DNA from: Paracoccus onubensis
GTDB lineage: Bacteria; Pseudomonadota; Alphaproteobacteria; Rhodobacterales; Rhodobacteraceae
NCBI RefSeq assembly: GCF_003591515.1
Contig: NZ_QZCG01000011.1
Location: 1 to 64,000, forward strand
Direction: 5' to 3'
DNA: 64,000 nt
Part shown: positions 7,984 to 16,999 of the stretch, in pieces
Numbering within the stretch: the stretch's first letter is position 1
How the letters are laid out: each line of letters begins with the position of its first letter
Made by a program: the position numbers and the translations under genes
The notes under the pieces: model-generated
What the model saw: the letters and a program-made list of their open reading frames with translations, nothing else
What the model was told of the DNA's origin: nothing
Database searches by the model: none

Positions 7984-8559
7984 CTATCCGTTTCCACGCG
8001 GATCAATCCAGCCTACATTGCCATCCTCACGGCGATGCACGACATTGACACCGCCATGTTTCTCATTCCGGAACACCAATAGCGGAGCCCCGGCCAATTC
8101 CATTTGCATCACCGCGTCACCCACCGACAAGGTCGGGACACGGCTTTCCATCTCCGCGATGATGATGGGTTCAAGTCCGCTTTCCTGCGCTTCCCATACA
8201 TCCTCGTCGGCGGAGAGCACATACAAGCCGGCCTCACCGAATTCAACCGGTTCCGTACGGTCCTTGTGATGATCCTTCAACCGGCGCTTGTAGCGCCGCA
8301 ATTGCTTGTCCATTTTTTCGCGGCAGGCTTCGAACGAAGCATATACCTCATTCGCGGCACCCCGCGCCTGCACGATCAGCCCGGTGGACAAATGAACAAC
8401 AGCGTCACACAGAAACTGATGCGCATCACGGGAAAAGGTGATTGTCGCCTCGGTGGGGCGCTGGGAATATTTCACAACTGTGTCGCCCAGCTCTGTCTCG
8501 ACATGCGTGCTGAGGGCGTCACCGACATCAATTTGTTTTCCGCTGATGGTAAAGCGCAT
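7984..8559 (-). CDS. hpf: Long-form ribosome hibernation promoting factor
   Basis: A 191-residue HPF/RaiA protein. The N-terminal double-stranded-RNA-binding-like domain (about 1-100, MRFTISGKQIDVGDALSTHVETEL) is followed by a linker and a C-terminal dimerisation domain (about 130-185, with LVFRNEKHGGVNVVHRREDGNVGWIDP). The long form makes 100S dimers from idle 70S ribosomes. The start at 8559 is set by domain homology and GGATGTAAG; upstream codons show no likeness. In many proteobacteria rpoN lies between lptB and hpf; here that space is only 189 nt. Confidence 0.92.
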   Translation of the reverse strand: MRFTISGKQIDVGDALSTHVETELGDTVVKYSQRPTEATITFSRDAHQFLCDAVVHLSTGLIVQARGAANEVYASFEACREKMDKQLRRYKRRLKDHHKDRTEPVEFGEAGLYVLSADEDVWEAQESGLEPIIIAEMESRVPTLSVGDAVMQMELAGAPLLVFRNEKHGGVNVVHRREDGNVGWIDPRGNG

Positions 8560-8748
8560 CTTACATCCTTTCCGGTTGCCCGTTTCTGCCTGCGCCGATC
8601 CGTTCATAGGTCCGCGCGTGGCGGAAAACGGGAATAGCGGGGTACGACAAGCCGCACCCACATGAGTCAATTTGGTGACAGCAAAACGTTTCTGTCAACG
8701 GCAAGCATAAGATCTGCAGGAAATTCCTGCGGGGTTCAGCCAATACCG

Positions 8749-9489
8749 TCAGCCGATATGGAAGCTGTCGCCAAGATAAACCTCGCGCACACGCTGATCC
8801 GCCACGATCTCATCCGTGGAGCCGGACATCAGCACATGACCGTCATGCAGGATATAGGCGCGATCCACGATCGCCAGCGTTTCGCGCACATTATGATCGG
8901 TGATCAACACGCCGATGCCTCGCGTTTTCAGATCATGCACCAGTTCGCGGATTTCCCCCACGGCGATCGGATCGACCCCGGCGAAAGGTTCGTCCAGCAG
9001 CAGGAATTTCGGCGAAGAGGCCAGACAGCGGGCGATCTCGACCCGCCGGCGCTCGCCCCCCGACAAGGCCAGGGCGGGCGCGTTGCGCAAATGGCTGATC
9101 GAGAAATCCGCCAGAAGCTCTTCAAGCCGGTCCCGGCGGTGGCGCGGATCGTCAAAGGCGACCTCAAGCACGGCCATGATATTCTGCTCGACCGTAAGGC
9201 CCCGGAAAATCGACATTTCCTGCGGCAGATAACCGATTCCCATGCGCGCGCGCCGGAACATCGGCAAGCGTGTCGCGTCCTGTCCGTCGATCATGACCTG
9301 CCCCGCATCCGGCGCGACCAGCCCCGCGATGCAGTAGAAACAGGTCGTCTTCCCCGAGCCGTTCGGCCCAAGCAACGCCACGACCTCGCCGCGTTTCAGC
9401 GTGACCGAGACTTCACGGATCACCAGCCGGTTGCGATAGGATTTGCGCAGATCCCTGACCATCAGGCCGTCATTCGAAATCTGCTTCAT
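8749..9489 (-). CDS. lptB: LPS export ABC transporter ATPase
   Basis: A 246-residue ABC ATPase with GPNGSGKTT (Walker A), LSGGERRR (signature), [12 protein letters not shown] (Walker B) and TDHNVRE (H-loop), all characteristic of LptB. It powers LptFG, which pull LPS from the inner membrane onto the LptC-LptA-LptD bridge; lptFG are not in this window. Its ATG overlaps the lptA stop (ATGA at 9489), so translation is coupled. Confidence 0.95.
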   Translation of the reverse strand: MKQISNDGLMVRDLRKSYRNRLVIREVSVTLKRGEVVALLGPNGSGKTTCFYCIAGLVAPDAGQVMIDGQDATRLPMFRRARMGIGYLPQEMSIFRGLTVEQNIMAVLEVAFDDPRHRRDRLEELLADFSISHLRNAPALALSGGERRRVEIARCLASSPKFLLLDEPFAGVDPIAVGEIRELVHDLKTRGIGVLITDHNVRETLAIVDRAYILHDGHVLMSGSTDEIVADQRVREVYLGDSFHIG

Positions 9490-9986
9490 CAGTTCGTGCC
9501 CGGTTGAAGAACGGACCGCACCCGGCCATCGACCTTTGCCGTGCCAGCCGCCAGATCAACCTGCATCCGGTCACCGGTCAGGACATTCTGGCCCTGTGTC
9601 ATCACCACGTCACCGGTCAGGACCACCTCGCCCGCCTCGACATTGTAACTGGCCTCGGCAGCCTCGGCGGCATCCTCGCCGCTGACAAGCGTCACATTGC
9701 CCTTGGCGTGAAGCGATTTGATCCGGCTTTGCCCGGCATCGGCATATTCCACCGTGACCTGATCGGCGGCAAGGCGCATTTCCCCCTGCCCGATCACCAC
9801 GTTACCGCTGAATACCGCATGGCCGTCTTCCTGCCGGACCGAAAGCTGATCCGCCGACACCTCGACCGGGGCCGAGGCATCCGCTTTCAGGCCCCCGAAT
9901 CCGACCTGCTGCGCCATTGCCGGCACCGCCACAAAGATCGGGGCCACAAGGGTCAGTGCAATCATCATCGAACGCAGCATCTGCAT
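9489..9986 (-). CDS. lptA: Periplasmic LPS transport protein LptA
   Basis: A 165-residue OstA-like beta-jellyroll protein. A signal peptide ([18 protein letters not shown].., cleavage after AMA about residue 25) is followed by the OstA repeats [31 protein letters not shown] and [10 protein letters not shown]. It polymerises to carry LPS across the periplasm. The ribosome-binding site is GAAGGAAG. Its stop overlaps the lptB start. Confidence 0.93.
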   Translation of the reverse strand: MQMLRSMMIALTLVAPIFVAVPAMAQQVGFGGLKADASAPVEVSADQLSVRQEDGHAVFSGNVVIGQGEMRLAADQVTVEYADAGQSRIKSLHAKGNVTLVSGEDAAEAAEASYNVEAGEVVLTGDVVMTQGQNVLTGDRMQVDLAAGTAKVDGRVRSVLQPGTN

Positions 9987-10001
9987 CTTCCTTCACTGAA
10001 A

Positions 10002-10577
10002 TCAGGGTTGGTATATCAAACGCACACCATCGGTGAAATTCAATACCGCCGAATCCTTCTGTTCCGCCCCCGCCTGCAATTCCATTGCCCCCGCCGTAAG
10101 CTTGCCGAAAGGCGCGGTCGCCCCGATTCCCTCGGTGGCCACCATGCGCGAACGGTCGGTTGCGGTGTCGATCTTTTCGGCGATTATATACCATCCCGAA
10201 GAGGTCGCCATGGTCACGCCCCCCTGCAAGGTAATCAATTCGTCATCCATCGCGCCGGCCGGGGCGGTCAGTTGCGCCGCCAGCCCATCGGGACGGCGCA
10301 GATCCAGCCGCAAACCATCGGCAGAGCCGCCCGCATCCTGCGCAGGGCTGATCTGCGAGGCGCGCAAGGACAATTCCGCGCCATCCTCTGTCACGCCGGA
10401 ATATTCCGGGGCGATCATGCGCGGTTCGCGCGCCATGCTTTCGGCATCGGTCTCGGCATAGGGAATCTCGGGTTCGGTATCCGAGCCGCCCGAGAACAGG
10501 AACATCGTCGACAAGATGACAAGCGCCAGCATGGGCAGCAGGACGCGCAGCCAACGAACGATCCGGGTGCGCGTCAT
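10002..10577 (-). CDS. lptC: LPS export protein LptC
   Basis: A 191-residue protein with a single N-terminal membrane anchor (about residues 8-27, WLRVLLPMLALVILSTMFLF) and a periplasmic LptC/YrbK-type beta domain. It takes LPS from LptBFG to LptA. The start is the ATG at 10577 (MTRTRIVRW), 5 nt after the kdsD stop; an in-frame ATG further upstream would overlap kdsD and add non-homologous residues. Confidence 0.88.
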   Translation of the reverse strand: MTRTRIVRWLRVLLPMLALVILSTMFLFSGGSDTEPEIPYAETDAESMAREPRMIAPEYSGVTEDGAELSLRASQISPAQDAGGSADGLRLDLRRPDGLAAQLTAPAGAMDDELITLQGGVTMATSSGWYIIAEKIDTATDRSRMVATEGIGATAPFGKLTAGAMELQAGAEQKDSAVLNFTDGVRLIYQP

Positions 10578-10581
10578 CGGC

Positions 10582-11544
10582 TCAGACCATCCCGGCCCGC
10601 AGGCAGTCATGGATATGCAGGATCCCGACGGGCTTGCCGTCGGTCACGGCAAAGAGGCAGGTGATATTCTTTCGCCCCGGAGCCTGCATTTCGGCAAGAG
10701 CCGATGCCGCCAATGCGGCGGGCTCAATTACGCGCGGATCGCGGGTCATGACCTGCGCCGCATTGTTATCCAGAAGCCCGTCCATATGCCGCCGCAAGTC
10801 ACCATCGGTGATGATGCCGGTCAGTTTGCCTTCGCCGTCCAGCACGCCGGTGACACCGTAACCTTTCTGGCTGATGACCAGCAATGCCTCGCTCATTGGA
10901 TCGTTTTCCTGCACCAGAGGCATGTCTTCATGCATCAGATCACCCACGGTCGCCAACAACGCGCCCAGCTTGCCGCCGGGGTGGAAGGTGCGGAAATGCT
11001 CGGCGGTGAATTCGCGATGCTCCATCAACGCCACGGCCAGCGCGTCGCCCAGCGCCAGCGTCATGGTGGTCGAGGTGGTGGGCACGATCCCCCGCCCGCA
11101 AGCCTCGGGAGCGTCGGGCAGCACAAGCGCCACATCCGATTGCCGCAGCAGGGTCGAGCCGGGTTTCGACGCCACCCCGATCAACGGGATCCGGAAGCGG
11201 CGGGTATGGGCGATCAGGTCGGCAAGTTCCGGCGTCTCGCCGCTATTCGACAGCACAAGCGTCACATCGGATTGCGTGACCATGCCCAGATCGCCATGAC
11301 TCGCCTCGGCCGGGTGGACGAATTGCGCGGGCGTCCCGGTCGAAGCCAGCGTCGCCGCGATCTTGCGGGCGATATGGCCGGATTTGCCCATGCCGGACAC
11401 GATCACCCGGCCCGATGCCCCAAGGATCAGGTCGATGGCCTCTTGGAATTCCGGGCCAAGACCGTCCGCCAGAAGGTCAAGCGCCCTTGCTTCGGTGCGG
11501 ATTACGCGGGTGGCGGTGTCGAGAAACGAATTCATGCTGCCCAT
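10582..11544 (-). CDS. kdsD: Arabinose-5-phosphate isomerase KdsD
   Basis: A 320-residue enzyme: an SIS sugar isomerase domain (about 35-175, with VSGMGKSGHIARK, HPAEASHGDLG and SNSGET) and two CBS domains (about 205-320). It converts ribulose-5-phosphate to arabinose-5-phosphate, the precursor of Kdo, matching the LPS transport genes downstream and waaA at 28.8 kb. The start is the ATG at 11544 or the in-frame ATG at 11535. The region just upstream is a 21-bp tandem duplication that includes the rnd stop. Confidence 0.93.
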   Translation of the reverse strand: MGSMNSFLDTATRVIRTEARALDLLADGLGPEFQEAIDLILGASGRVIVSGMGKSGHIARKIAATLASTGTPAQFVHPAEASHGDLGMVTQSDVTLVLSNSGETPELADLIAHTRRFRIPLIGVASKPGSTLLRQSDVALVLPDAPEACGRGIVPTTSTTMTLALGDALAVALMEHREFTAEHFRTFHPGGKLGALLATVGDLMHEDMPLVQENDPMSEALLVISQKGYGVTGVLDGEGKLTGIITDGDLRRHMDGLLDNNAAQVMTRDPRVIEPAALAASALAEMQAPGRKNITCLFAVTDGKPVGILHIHDCLRAGMV

Positions 11545-11583
11545 CTATTGGTGGAAGATATTCATCTAGTGGTGGAAGATATC
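11542..11583 (-). repeat. 21-bp tandem duplication across the rnd stop
   Basis: Two adjacent 21-nt units (11542-11562 and 11563-11583) match at 19 of 21 positions. On the minus strand each unit reads ATATCTTCCACCA.TAGATG. The rnd stop TAG is in the first-transcribed unit; the second unit repeats TAGATG and supplies the kdsD start. A six-codon ATG..TAG mini-frame results between the genes. Confidence 0.85.
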
Positions 11584-12180
11584 CTTTTCATCCCCCCAAC
11601 CCAGCAAATCCAGATGGGCACGCGCCGGAAGGAAATCGAAACAGGCCTGCGCAAGACCCAAACGATTCTCGCGCCGCAAACGTTCCTCGAGCGCGTCTTT
11701 CAGCTTGTGCAGATACAGCACATCCGATGCCGCATATTCCAGCTGCGCATCGGAAAGGTCCTCGGCGCCCCAGTCGCTGGTCTGCTGCTGCTTGCTGACA
11801 TCGACATTCACAAGCTCGGACAGAAGGTTTTTCAGCCCGTGCCGGTCGGTGAATGTCCGCACCAGTTTCGACGCGATCTTGGTGCACCAAACCGGAGAGG
11901 TCACGACCCCAAAGGCGTTTTCCAGCGCAGCGATGTCAAAACGCCCGAAATGAAACAATTTCAGCACTTTGGAATCGGTGAGCATGCGCGAGAGATTGGG
12001 CGCTTCGGTCTGGCCCCTTTCGATCTGGACCAGATGCGCCTGACCGTCGCCCGAGGACATCTGCACCAGGCAAAGCCGGTCCCGGCGCGGGTCCAGCCCC
12101 ATGGTTTCGGTATCGATGGCCACGACCGGACCAAGATTCAGATCGTCGGGAAGATCATTCTGGTAAAGATGTATGCTCAT
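11566..12180 (-). CDS. rnd: Ribonuclease D, short catalytic form
   Basis: A 204-residue DEDDy 3'-5' exoribonuclease: AIDTETMGL (first acidic pair), FHFGRFDIAAL (second Asp), and YAASDVLYLHKL (Tyr and Asp of the third motif). It lacks the HRDC domains of E. coli RNase D, as is common in alphaproteobacteria. It is the first gene of a minus-strand set running through kdsD and lptCAB to ptsN. The stop lies inside a small tandem duplication. Confidence 0.88.
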   Translation of the reverse strand: MSIHLYQNDLPDDLNLGPVVAIDTETMGLDPRRDRLCLVQMSSGDGQAHLVQIERGQTEAPNLSRMLTDSKVLKLFHFGRFDIAALENAFGVVTSPVWCTKIASKLVRTFTDRHGLKNLLSELVNVDVSKQQQTSDWGAEDLSDAQLEYAASDVLYLHKLKDALEERLRRENRLGLAQACFDFLPARAHLDLLGWGDEKDIFHH

Positions 12181-12500
12181 CGGCTTCGCTGTTTCATCTC
12201 TGAGTCAATCATTTTTCCCCAATGACCAGAAACTGCGGGGGCATTCCAGTCAATTGCAACAGATTTTTCGTTTTCCGGGCGCAGGCCATGCCGAAAACAG
12301 GTAAGGCCAGCCCGACAAGCGCACCCTGCCATTTTCCGCCACGGCTGTGGGCATGATTTGGGGCGTGGGAATAATCTGCAAGCATGATTCCCTTAAAATC
12401 ACCTGGTCATAATGTACAATCACCTATGTCAGACTTTCGGCGGGCTGGATACCGGGCACGAGTCCCTGCACAATGTGCATGTTCGCTCTGGAGGGCAGCG
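12181..12500. other. Gene-free divergent spacer rnd / moxR
   Basis: 320 nt with no coding frame of any likeness. I see a perfect palindrome TGCACAATGTGCA (about 12468-12480) close to the moxR start, a possible -10 TACAAT (12415-12420) without a good -35, and a repeated GCATGATT. Promoters for both operons must lie here, but none is convincing. Confidence 0.5.
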
Positions 12501-13457
12501 ATGAACGAGCTTTCGCACAAAACGCATCCTGTCGCACGGCTGGGGGCAGAAGTCGGCGCGGCGCTGATCGGTCATGAAATCCTGGTCGAGCGGTTGCTGA
12601 TCGCACTTCTCGCCGGTGGACATGTCCTGATCGAGGGGCCGCCCGGCATCGCCAAGACCCGCGCCGTCAAGCAGCTTGCCGCGCATCTGCCCGGCAGCCA
12701 TGCGCGGATTCAATGCACGCCGGACCTGTTGCCGTCGGATCTCACCGGCACGCAGGTATTCCGGCCCGAAACCGGCGGGTTCGACTTCATGCCGGGCCCG
12801 GTCTTTCACAGTCTGGTTCTGGTGGACGAGATCAACCGCGCGCCGCCCAAGGTGCAATCCGCGCTGCTGGAGGCAATGGCGGAGCGGCAGGTAACAAGCG
12901 GCGGCGTCACCCGGCCGCTGCCCGATCCCTTCATGGTCGTGGCAACCCAGAACCCAATCGAGCATGAAGGCACATTCCCGCTGCCCGAAGCGCAGCTTGA
13001 CCGTTTCCTGCTGCATCTGCGGCTGGATCTGCCCGGAGCCGAGGCCGAACGCGCGATCCTCGATCTGGTCGAGGCCGAAGGGCAGACACCGCCCAAACCC
13101 GGTACAGTCGTCGCGCCCGAGGATCTGACGCAGGCGCAGGCCGAGGTGGCGCAGGTTCATCTTGCCCCGGCACTGAAGGATTTCATCGTGCGGCTGGTCA
13201 TGGCCACACGTCCGGGCGGCACTGTCGCGGAATGGATCGAGCATCCGGTTTCGCCGCGCGGTTCCCTTGCACTGGCGGCGGGGGTGCGGGCACGGGCCTG
13301 GCTGAATGGCCGCGATCACGGGCTGCCCGAGGATGCCGAGGCGCTGGCGGCGGACGCATTGGCGCATCGCATGGTTCCCGCATGGCAAGCCGTCAGCGAG
13401 GGGCGCAGCGCAAGGCAACTGGTCGCCGAGATATTGGCCGAGGTCCGGCCTTGGTGA
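12501..13457 (+). CDS. moxR: MoxR-family AAA+ ATPase
   Basis: A 318-residue AAA+ protein: Walker A GPPGIAKTRA (about 52-61), Walker B LVLVDEINRAPPK, sensor 1 VVATQNPIEHEGTFPLPEAQLDRF. MoxR ATPases act as chaperones for VWA-domain partners, which are encoded downstream. The start at 12501 follows GGAGGG at good spacing. It is the first gene of a moxR-DUF58-small membrane protein-VWA-VWA-TPR-BatD operon; repeat R2-B (13539-13715) separates it from the second gene. Confidence 0.92.
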   Translation: MNELSHKTHPVARLGAEVGAALIGHEILVERLLIALLAGGHVLIEGPPGIAKTRAVKQLAAHLPGSHARIQCTPDLLPSDLTGTQVFRPETGGFDFMPGPVFHSLVLVDEINRAPPKVQSALLEAMAERQVTSGGVTRPLPDPFMVVATQNPIEHEGTFPLPEAQLDRFLLHLRLDLPGAEAERAILDLVEAEGQTPPKPGTVVAPEDLTQAQAEVAQVHLAPALKDFIVRLVMATRPGGTVAEWIEHPVSPRGSLALAAGVRARAWLNGRDHGLPEDAEALAADALAHRMVPAWQAVSEGRSARQLVAEILAEVRPW

Positions 13458-13538
13458 AACACAGGGCGGCAGATCGGGATTTGCGGTGTGCCGCGAATGC
13501 GGTCTTTCCGTCCGGCAGGGGTGAAACGAACCGCGGCA

Positions 13539-13715
13539 CCGCTATCTCGCACGCGCGGAATCAAGGGCCAACGGCCCGCCGCGCAGCGCCCGGCCGCCCC
13601 CCGGACGGGCGCTCTGGTGCCGTTATCCTCCGGGTGCAGCAAAGCGCGTGGTTGCACCATAAAGCGCGGATCACAACCGGTTCCGCGCCCATCCGCGGCC
13701 GGGCACCGCGCGGCT
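13539..13715 (+). repeat. R2 dispersed repeat, copy B
   Basis: 177 bp aligned to copy A from CCGCTATCTCG to GCGCGGCT, sharing GCGGAATCAAGG, AGCGCCCG/CGGGCGCT hairpin arms, CCGTTATCCTCCGG, GTTGCACCATAAAGCG and CCGCGGCCGGGCACC. It occupies most of the 325-nt gap between moxR and the DUF58 gene, inside an operon whose other genes overlap or nearly touch. Confidence 0.8.
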
Positions 13716-13782
13716 ATGTCGGTAACGAAACGATGGTCAGACATACCGGGTGCCTTGCGATCATCTCTTCCGGAATCCCGCA

Positions 13783-14628
13783 ATGACCGGTCTGCGCTCA
13801 TCCGAAGCCCCTCCGGGGATCCGGCTGACGGAGGCGGAACTGCTGGCGCTGCGCGATGAGGGCGTGGCGCCCAACCGGCACCGTCCGGCAACGCGCAAGC
13901 CCGGAGCGGTACCCGCGCGGATGGAAGGCGCAGGCATGGATCTGCGCGAGATCCGGGCCTATGTCGCGGGCGACGATCCAAGGCGGATCGACCCGGCGGC
14001 AACCGCGCGGACCGGCCATCCCCATATCCGCAGCCTGCATGAAGACCGCGACGACACCACCTTGCTGATCGCCGATTTCCGCGCGCCGATGCTGTGGGGC
14101 ACCGGAACGGCCTTGCGGTCGGTCAGGGGGGCATATCATCTGGCCCGCGCGGGCTGGCAGGCGGTGCTGCGCGGCGGATCGGTCGCCGCGCTGACCGTCA
14201 CCGGGGACGGTCTGGCCGAACTGCCCGGCGCGGCGGGCGACCAGCATATGGCCGGCATCGCGAAACTGCTGGCGCTGCAGCATGATCGGGCACTGAATGA
14301 CGGAGCGTCCGGCAATCCCGGCAGGCCGCCCCTGGCCGAGGCCCTTGCCCGTGCCGCGCGGCTGGCCCCTGCGGGCGGGCGCGTATTGCTGGCGACTGCG
14401 CCGGGTGAGTGGCGCGATGCCGAGGCGGCGCTATCGCGGCTTGCCCGCCGCCGCACCGTCACCATCGCCCTGATGCTGGACGAGATCGAATGCACCCCCC
14501 CGCGCGGCGTGCTTGCTGTCAGCGATGGCCGCGCAAGCCGTCTTGCCCGTCTTGCCCTGCCCGATCTGGCCGGAGAATGCGCCCGGCTGCGCGCCATCGG
14601 CACCAGACCCGCCGAGGTGCAACCATGA
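13783..14628 (+). CDS. DUF58 domain protein of the MoxR/BAT operon
   Basis: A 281-residue DUF58 protein. The core motif GAGMDLREIRAYVAGDDPRRIDPAATARTG-like stretch near residue 50 is the family signature, followed by a degenerate VWA-like fold. DUF58 proteins accompany MoxR ATPases; the biochemical role is unknown, though they are thought to belong to a MoxR-VWA complex. The ATG at 13783 is weakly supported by upstream sequence; the stop overlaps the next gene (ATGA). Confidence 0.85.
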   Translation: MTGLRSSEAPPGIRLTEAELLALRDEGVAPNRHRPATRKPGAVPARMEGAGMDLREIRAYVAGDDPRRIDPAATARTGHPHIRSLHEDRDDTTLLIADFRAPMLWGTGTALRSVRGAYHLARAGWQAVLRGGSVAALTVTGDGLAELPGAAGDQHMAGIAKLLALQHDRALNDGASGNPGRPPLAEALARAARLAPAGGRVLLATAPGEWRDAEAALSRLARRRTVTIALMLDEIECTPPRGVLAVSDGRASRLARLALPDLAGECARLRAIGTRPAEVQP

Positions 14629-14978
14629 CGCATGAAGACATGCTTGCCGCACTTGCCCCGCCCCGCCTGCCCGCCGATATGGCCGCGCTGGGCTGGCGCG
14701 AGCTTTGCGGGCTGGCCGGGCTGGGCCTGCTGGCGGCGCTGATCCTGTTCGCGCTGCTGCTGCCCTGGCTGACCCGCCGCCCTTCGCGCCGCGTCCGCAT
14801 CCGCGCCACGCGCGGACAGCCCGGAGCCGAGCGGATCCTGTCCATCGCCCGCATCCTTGGCCATCTGCCCGAAGCATTGCGCCCGGCTGCCTATGGCGCT
14901 GCCCCGCCGCCTTCGGACGAGCAGATCGAGCGGATCGCGCTGGCGGGCGCAAACCCGCGCGGCAAGAGGCGAAGATGA
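14625..14978 (+). CDS. Small membrane protein of the BAT operon (DUF4381-like)
   Basis: A 117-residue protein with one membrane segment (about residues 30-50, GLAGLGLLAALILFALLLPW) followed by a cytoplasmic basic region RRPSRRVRIRATRG and a helical C-terminus. The position between DUF58 and the first VWA gene is that of DUF4381 proteins in other MoxR operons; the assignment relies on position and topology. It overlaps both neighbours by 4 nt (ATGA at each end), so expression is tightly coupled. Confidence 0.75.
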   Translation: MTHEDMLAALAPPRLPADMAALGWRELCGLAGLGLLAALILFALLLPWLTRRPSRRVRIRATRGQPGAERILSIARILGHLPEALRPAAYGAAPPPSDEQIERIALAGANPRGKRRR

Positions 14979-15925
14979 GCTTTGCCCTGCCCTGGCTGCT
15001 GATCCTTCTGCCGCTGCCGCTATTGCTGCGACGGCTGACGCCGCCCATCGCCATCGGCCGGCCGGCACTGATCCTGCCGCAACATCTGTTGCAGGCCGCT
15101 CACAACGAAACCGGGGCCGAGATCCGGCGCGGGCCGTGGCTGACCGGGCTGACATGGATCCTGCTGGTGCTTGCGCTGGCAGGGCCAAGGACCGAAGCGG
15201 TCAGCGACATCATCCCCGCCTCGGGGCGCGATATCGTGCTGGCCATCGATCTGTCGGGCAGCATGATGAAAGAGGATTTCCGGCTGGACGATCAGCCCGT
15301 GTCGCGGCTGGATGCCGTCAAGCGCACCGCCTCGGCCTTTGTCGCGGCGCGGCGCGGGGACCGGATCGGGCTGGTGATCTTCGGCGAAGAAGCCTATTTC
15401 GCCGCCCCGCTGACCTTCGACGTGGATGCCGTCGCCCGCGCCATAGACGAGGCGCAGATCGGCATATCCGGGCGCGGCACGGCGATTTCAGACGGGCTGG
15501 GGCTTGCCACCAAGCGGCTGTCACGCAGCGATGCGCCGACACGGGTGATCGTGCTTCTGTCGGACGGGGTGGATACCTCGGGCAATGTGCCAGCAGTCGA
15601 GGCGGCAAAGCTGGCCGCCTCGCACGGGATCAGGGTCCATTCCATCGCCCTTGGCCCCGAAGATCTGGAGAACCAGCCCAAATCGCGCGATGCGGTGGAT
15701 GTAAAGACCCTGCGCGATATCGCGGCGGCGGCGGAAGGCGAAAGCTTCCGGGTCCGCACGACCGCGGATTTGCAGCGCATGGCGGCCACGCTGGACCGGC
15801 TTGAACCGAACCCTTCGTCGCGCCCGCCGATGCGCTATTGGCAATCGCTGTGGCAATGGCCGGCGCTGCTGGCGCTTGGATGCCTTATCCTTCTGACCGT
15901 CAGGAGGCATGGATGGGCGGGTTGA
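14975..15925 (+). CDS. BatA-like VWA-domain membrane protein
   Basis: A 316-residue protein with two N-terminal membrane segments (about 4-20 and 57-75), a VWA domain, and a C-terminal membrane segment (about 290-308). The MIDAS metal site is complete: DLSGSMM, the Thr in GRGTAISDG, and the Asp in LLSDGVD. BatA-type proteins are proposed targets of MoxR and assist envelope stress or aerotolerance in some bacteria. It overlaps the preceding gene by 4 nt. Confidence 0.87.
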   Translation: MSFALPWLLILLPLPLLLRRLTPPIAIGRPALILPQHLLQAAHNETGAEIRRGPWLTGLTWILLVLALAGPRTEAVSDIIPASGRDIVLAIDLSGSMMKEDFRLDDQPVSRLDAVKRTASAFVAARRGDRIGLVIFGEEAYFAAPLTFDVDAVARAIDEAQIGISGRGTAISDGLGLATKRLSRSDAPTRVIVLLSDGVDTSGNVPAVEAAKLAASHGIRVHSIALGPEDLENQPKSRDAVDVKTLRDIAAAAEGESFRVRTTADLQRMAATLDRLEPNPSSRPPMRYWQSLWQWPALLALGCLILLTVRRHGWAG

Positions 15926-16815
15926 TCCTGATGCGCCCATGGTGGCTTCTGGCACTGCTGCCTCTGGCGGCACTGACGCTGTGGACATTACGGCATAATG
16001 GCGATGCGGGCGGCTGGCAGCGGGTCATGCCGCCGCGGATGCTGCGTGCGATGATCGCGCTTGGCGCATTGGGCGGGCGGCAGCCGCTGTGGCAGCGCAG
16101 TCTGACGCCTGCTGCGATGCTGGCCCTGATCCTTGGCCTGACCGGCCCCGCCCTGCCGCGCCGCGATGCGCCGGTGCTGACCCAGACCGATGCCGTGGTG
16201 ATCGCCATGGACCTGTCGCCTTCGGTCGCAGCGGGGCCGGGTCTGAAACAGGCGCAATTCGCGGCGGCGGGGCTGTTGCAGGGGCTGGCCGGGCGGCCCG
16301 TCGGGCTGATCCTTTACGGGGGCGAGGCTTATACCGTGGCCGCGCCGACCCTGGATCTGTCCACGCTTGAAACGCAGATCGCGGTTCTGGATGCCGACAC
16401 GATGCCCAATCCGGGAAGCCGGGTGGCGGATGCGCTTGGGCAGGCGGGCAAGATGCTGGAACAGCCGCGCCGCGCCGATCTGGTGATCATCTCGGATGGC
16501 GGCGGCGTCGACCGTCAGGCCGAGGCCGAGGCGAACCGGCTGGCCGATGCGGGCGTGCGGATCTCGGCCCTGCGGATCTCGGATGTCGCGCCGGACGCCC
16601 CGGTACCGCCTTCAGATGCGCTTGAACGGCTGGCGCGGGGCGAGGGCAAGGTTTTGCCCGCCGATCAGATGGCGCGGATGGCCGGATCGCTGGACCGGAC
16701 GGGCGCGGCGATGCGCGATCCGGTGCTGCGGGCGCTGCAATATCGCGATCTGGGCCCGGTTCTGGCAGCATTCGCGCTGTTTCCGCTGCTGATCATGTTG
16801 CGGAGGCAGAAATGA
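15913..16815 (+). CDS. BatB-like VWA-domain membrane protein
   Basis: A 300-residue second VWA protein: N-terminal membrane segments (about 7-23 and 62-80), a VWA domain with a MIDAS-type DLSPS and ISDGGG, and a C-terminal membrane helix (VLAAFALFPLLIML). It is shorter on conserved MIDAS residues than the preceding VWA protein. The chosen ATG at 15913 overlaps the previous gene by 13 nt; 15931 is an alternative. It probably pairs with the upstream BatA-like protein in the membrane. R2-C follows. Confidence 0.85.
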   Translation: MGGLILMRPWWLLALLPLAALTLWTLRHNGDAGGWQRVMPPRMLRAMIALGALGGRQPLWQRSLTPAAMLALILGLTGPALPRRDAPVLTQTDAVVIAMDLSPSVAAGPGLKQAQFAAAGLLQGLAGRPVGLILYGGEAYTVAAPTLDLSTLETQIAVLDADTMPNPGSRVADALGQAGKMLEQPRRADLVIISDGGGVDRQAEAEANRLADAGVRISALRISDVAPDAPVPPSDALERLARGEGKVLPADQMARMAGSLDRTGAAMRDPVLRALQYRDLGPVLAAFALFPLLIMLRRQK

Positions 16816-16831
16816 CGGCGGGGTTCCACAT

Positions 16832-16976
16832 CGGGATAGCGGCGCAGCGCCCGTCCGCCGGGTGGGCGGCAAAGGGATGTGTTTCTCGCTTTATGGCGCA
16901 ACTCCGGACGGGGTTGATACCGCAGGATAACGTTACAAACGCGCCCGCCCGGTCGGGCGGATGGGGCAGGCCAGTC
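16832..16976 (-). repeat. R2 dispersed repeat, copy C (inverted)
   Basis: The reverse complement matches copies A and B: CCCGACCGGGCGGGCGC, AACGTTATCCTGCGG, GTTGCGCCATAAAGCG and the terminal hairpin region next to CCGCTATCCCG. It fills the 184-nt gap between the second VWA gene and the TPR gene, and lies opposite to the operon's direction. Confidence 0.75.
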
Positions 16977-16999
16977 GCACTCATCATCGGGGGGATGCG

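Noticed and set aside
12361..12500. A sigma-70 promoter for moxR at TACAAT
   Set aside because: No acceptable -35 element at 16-18 nt.
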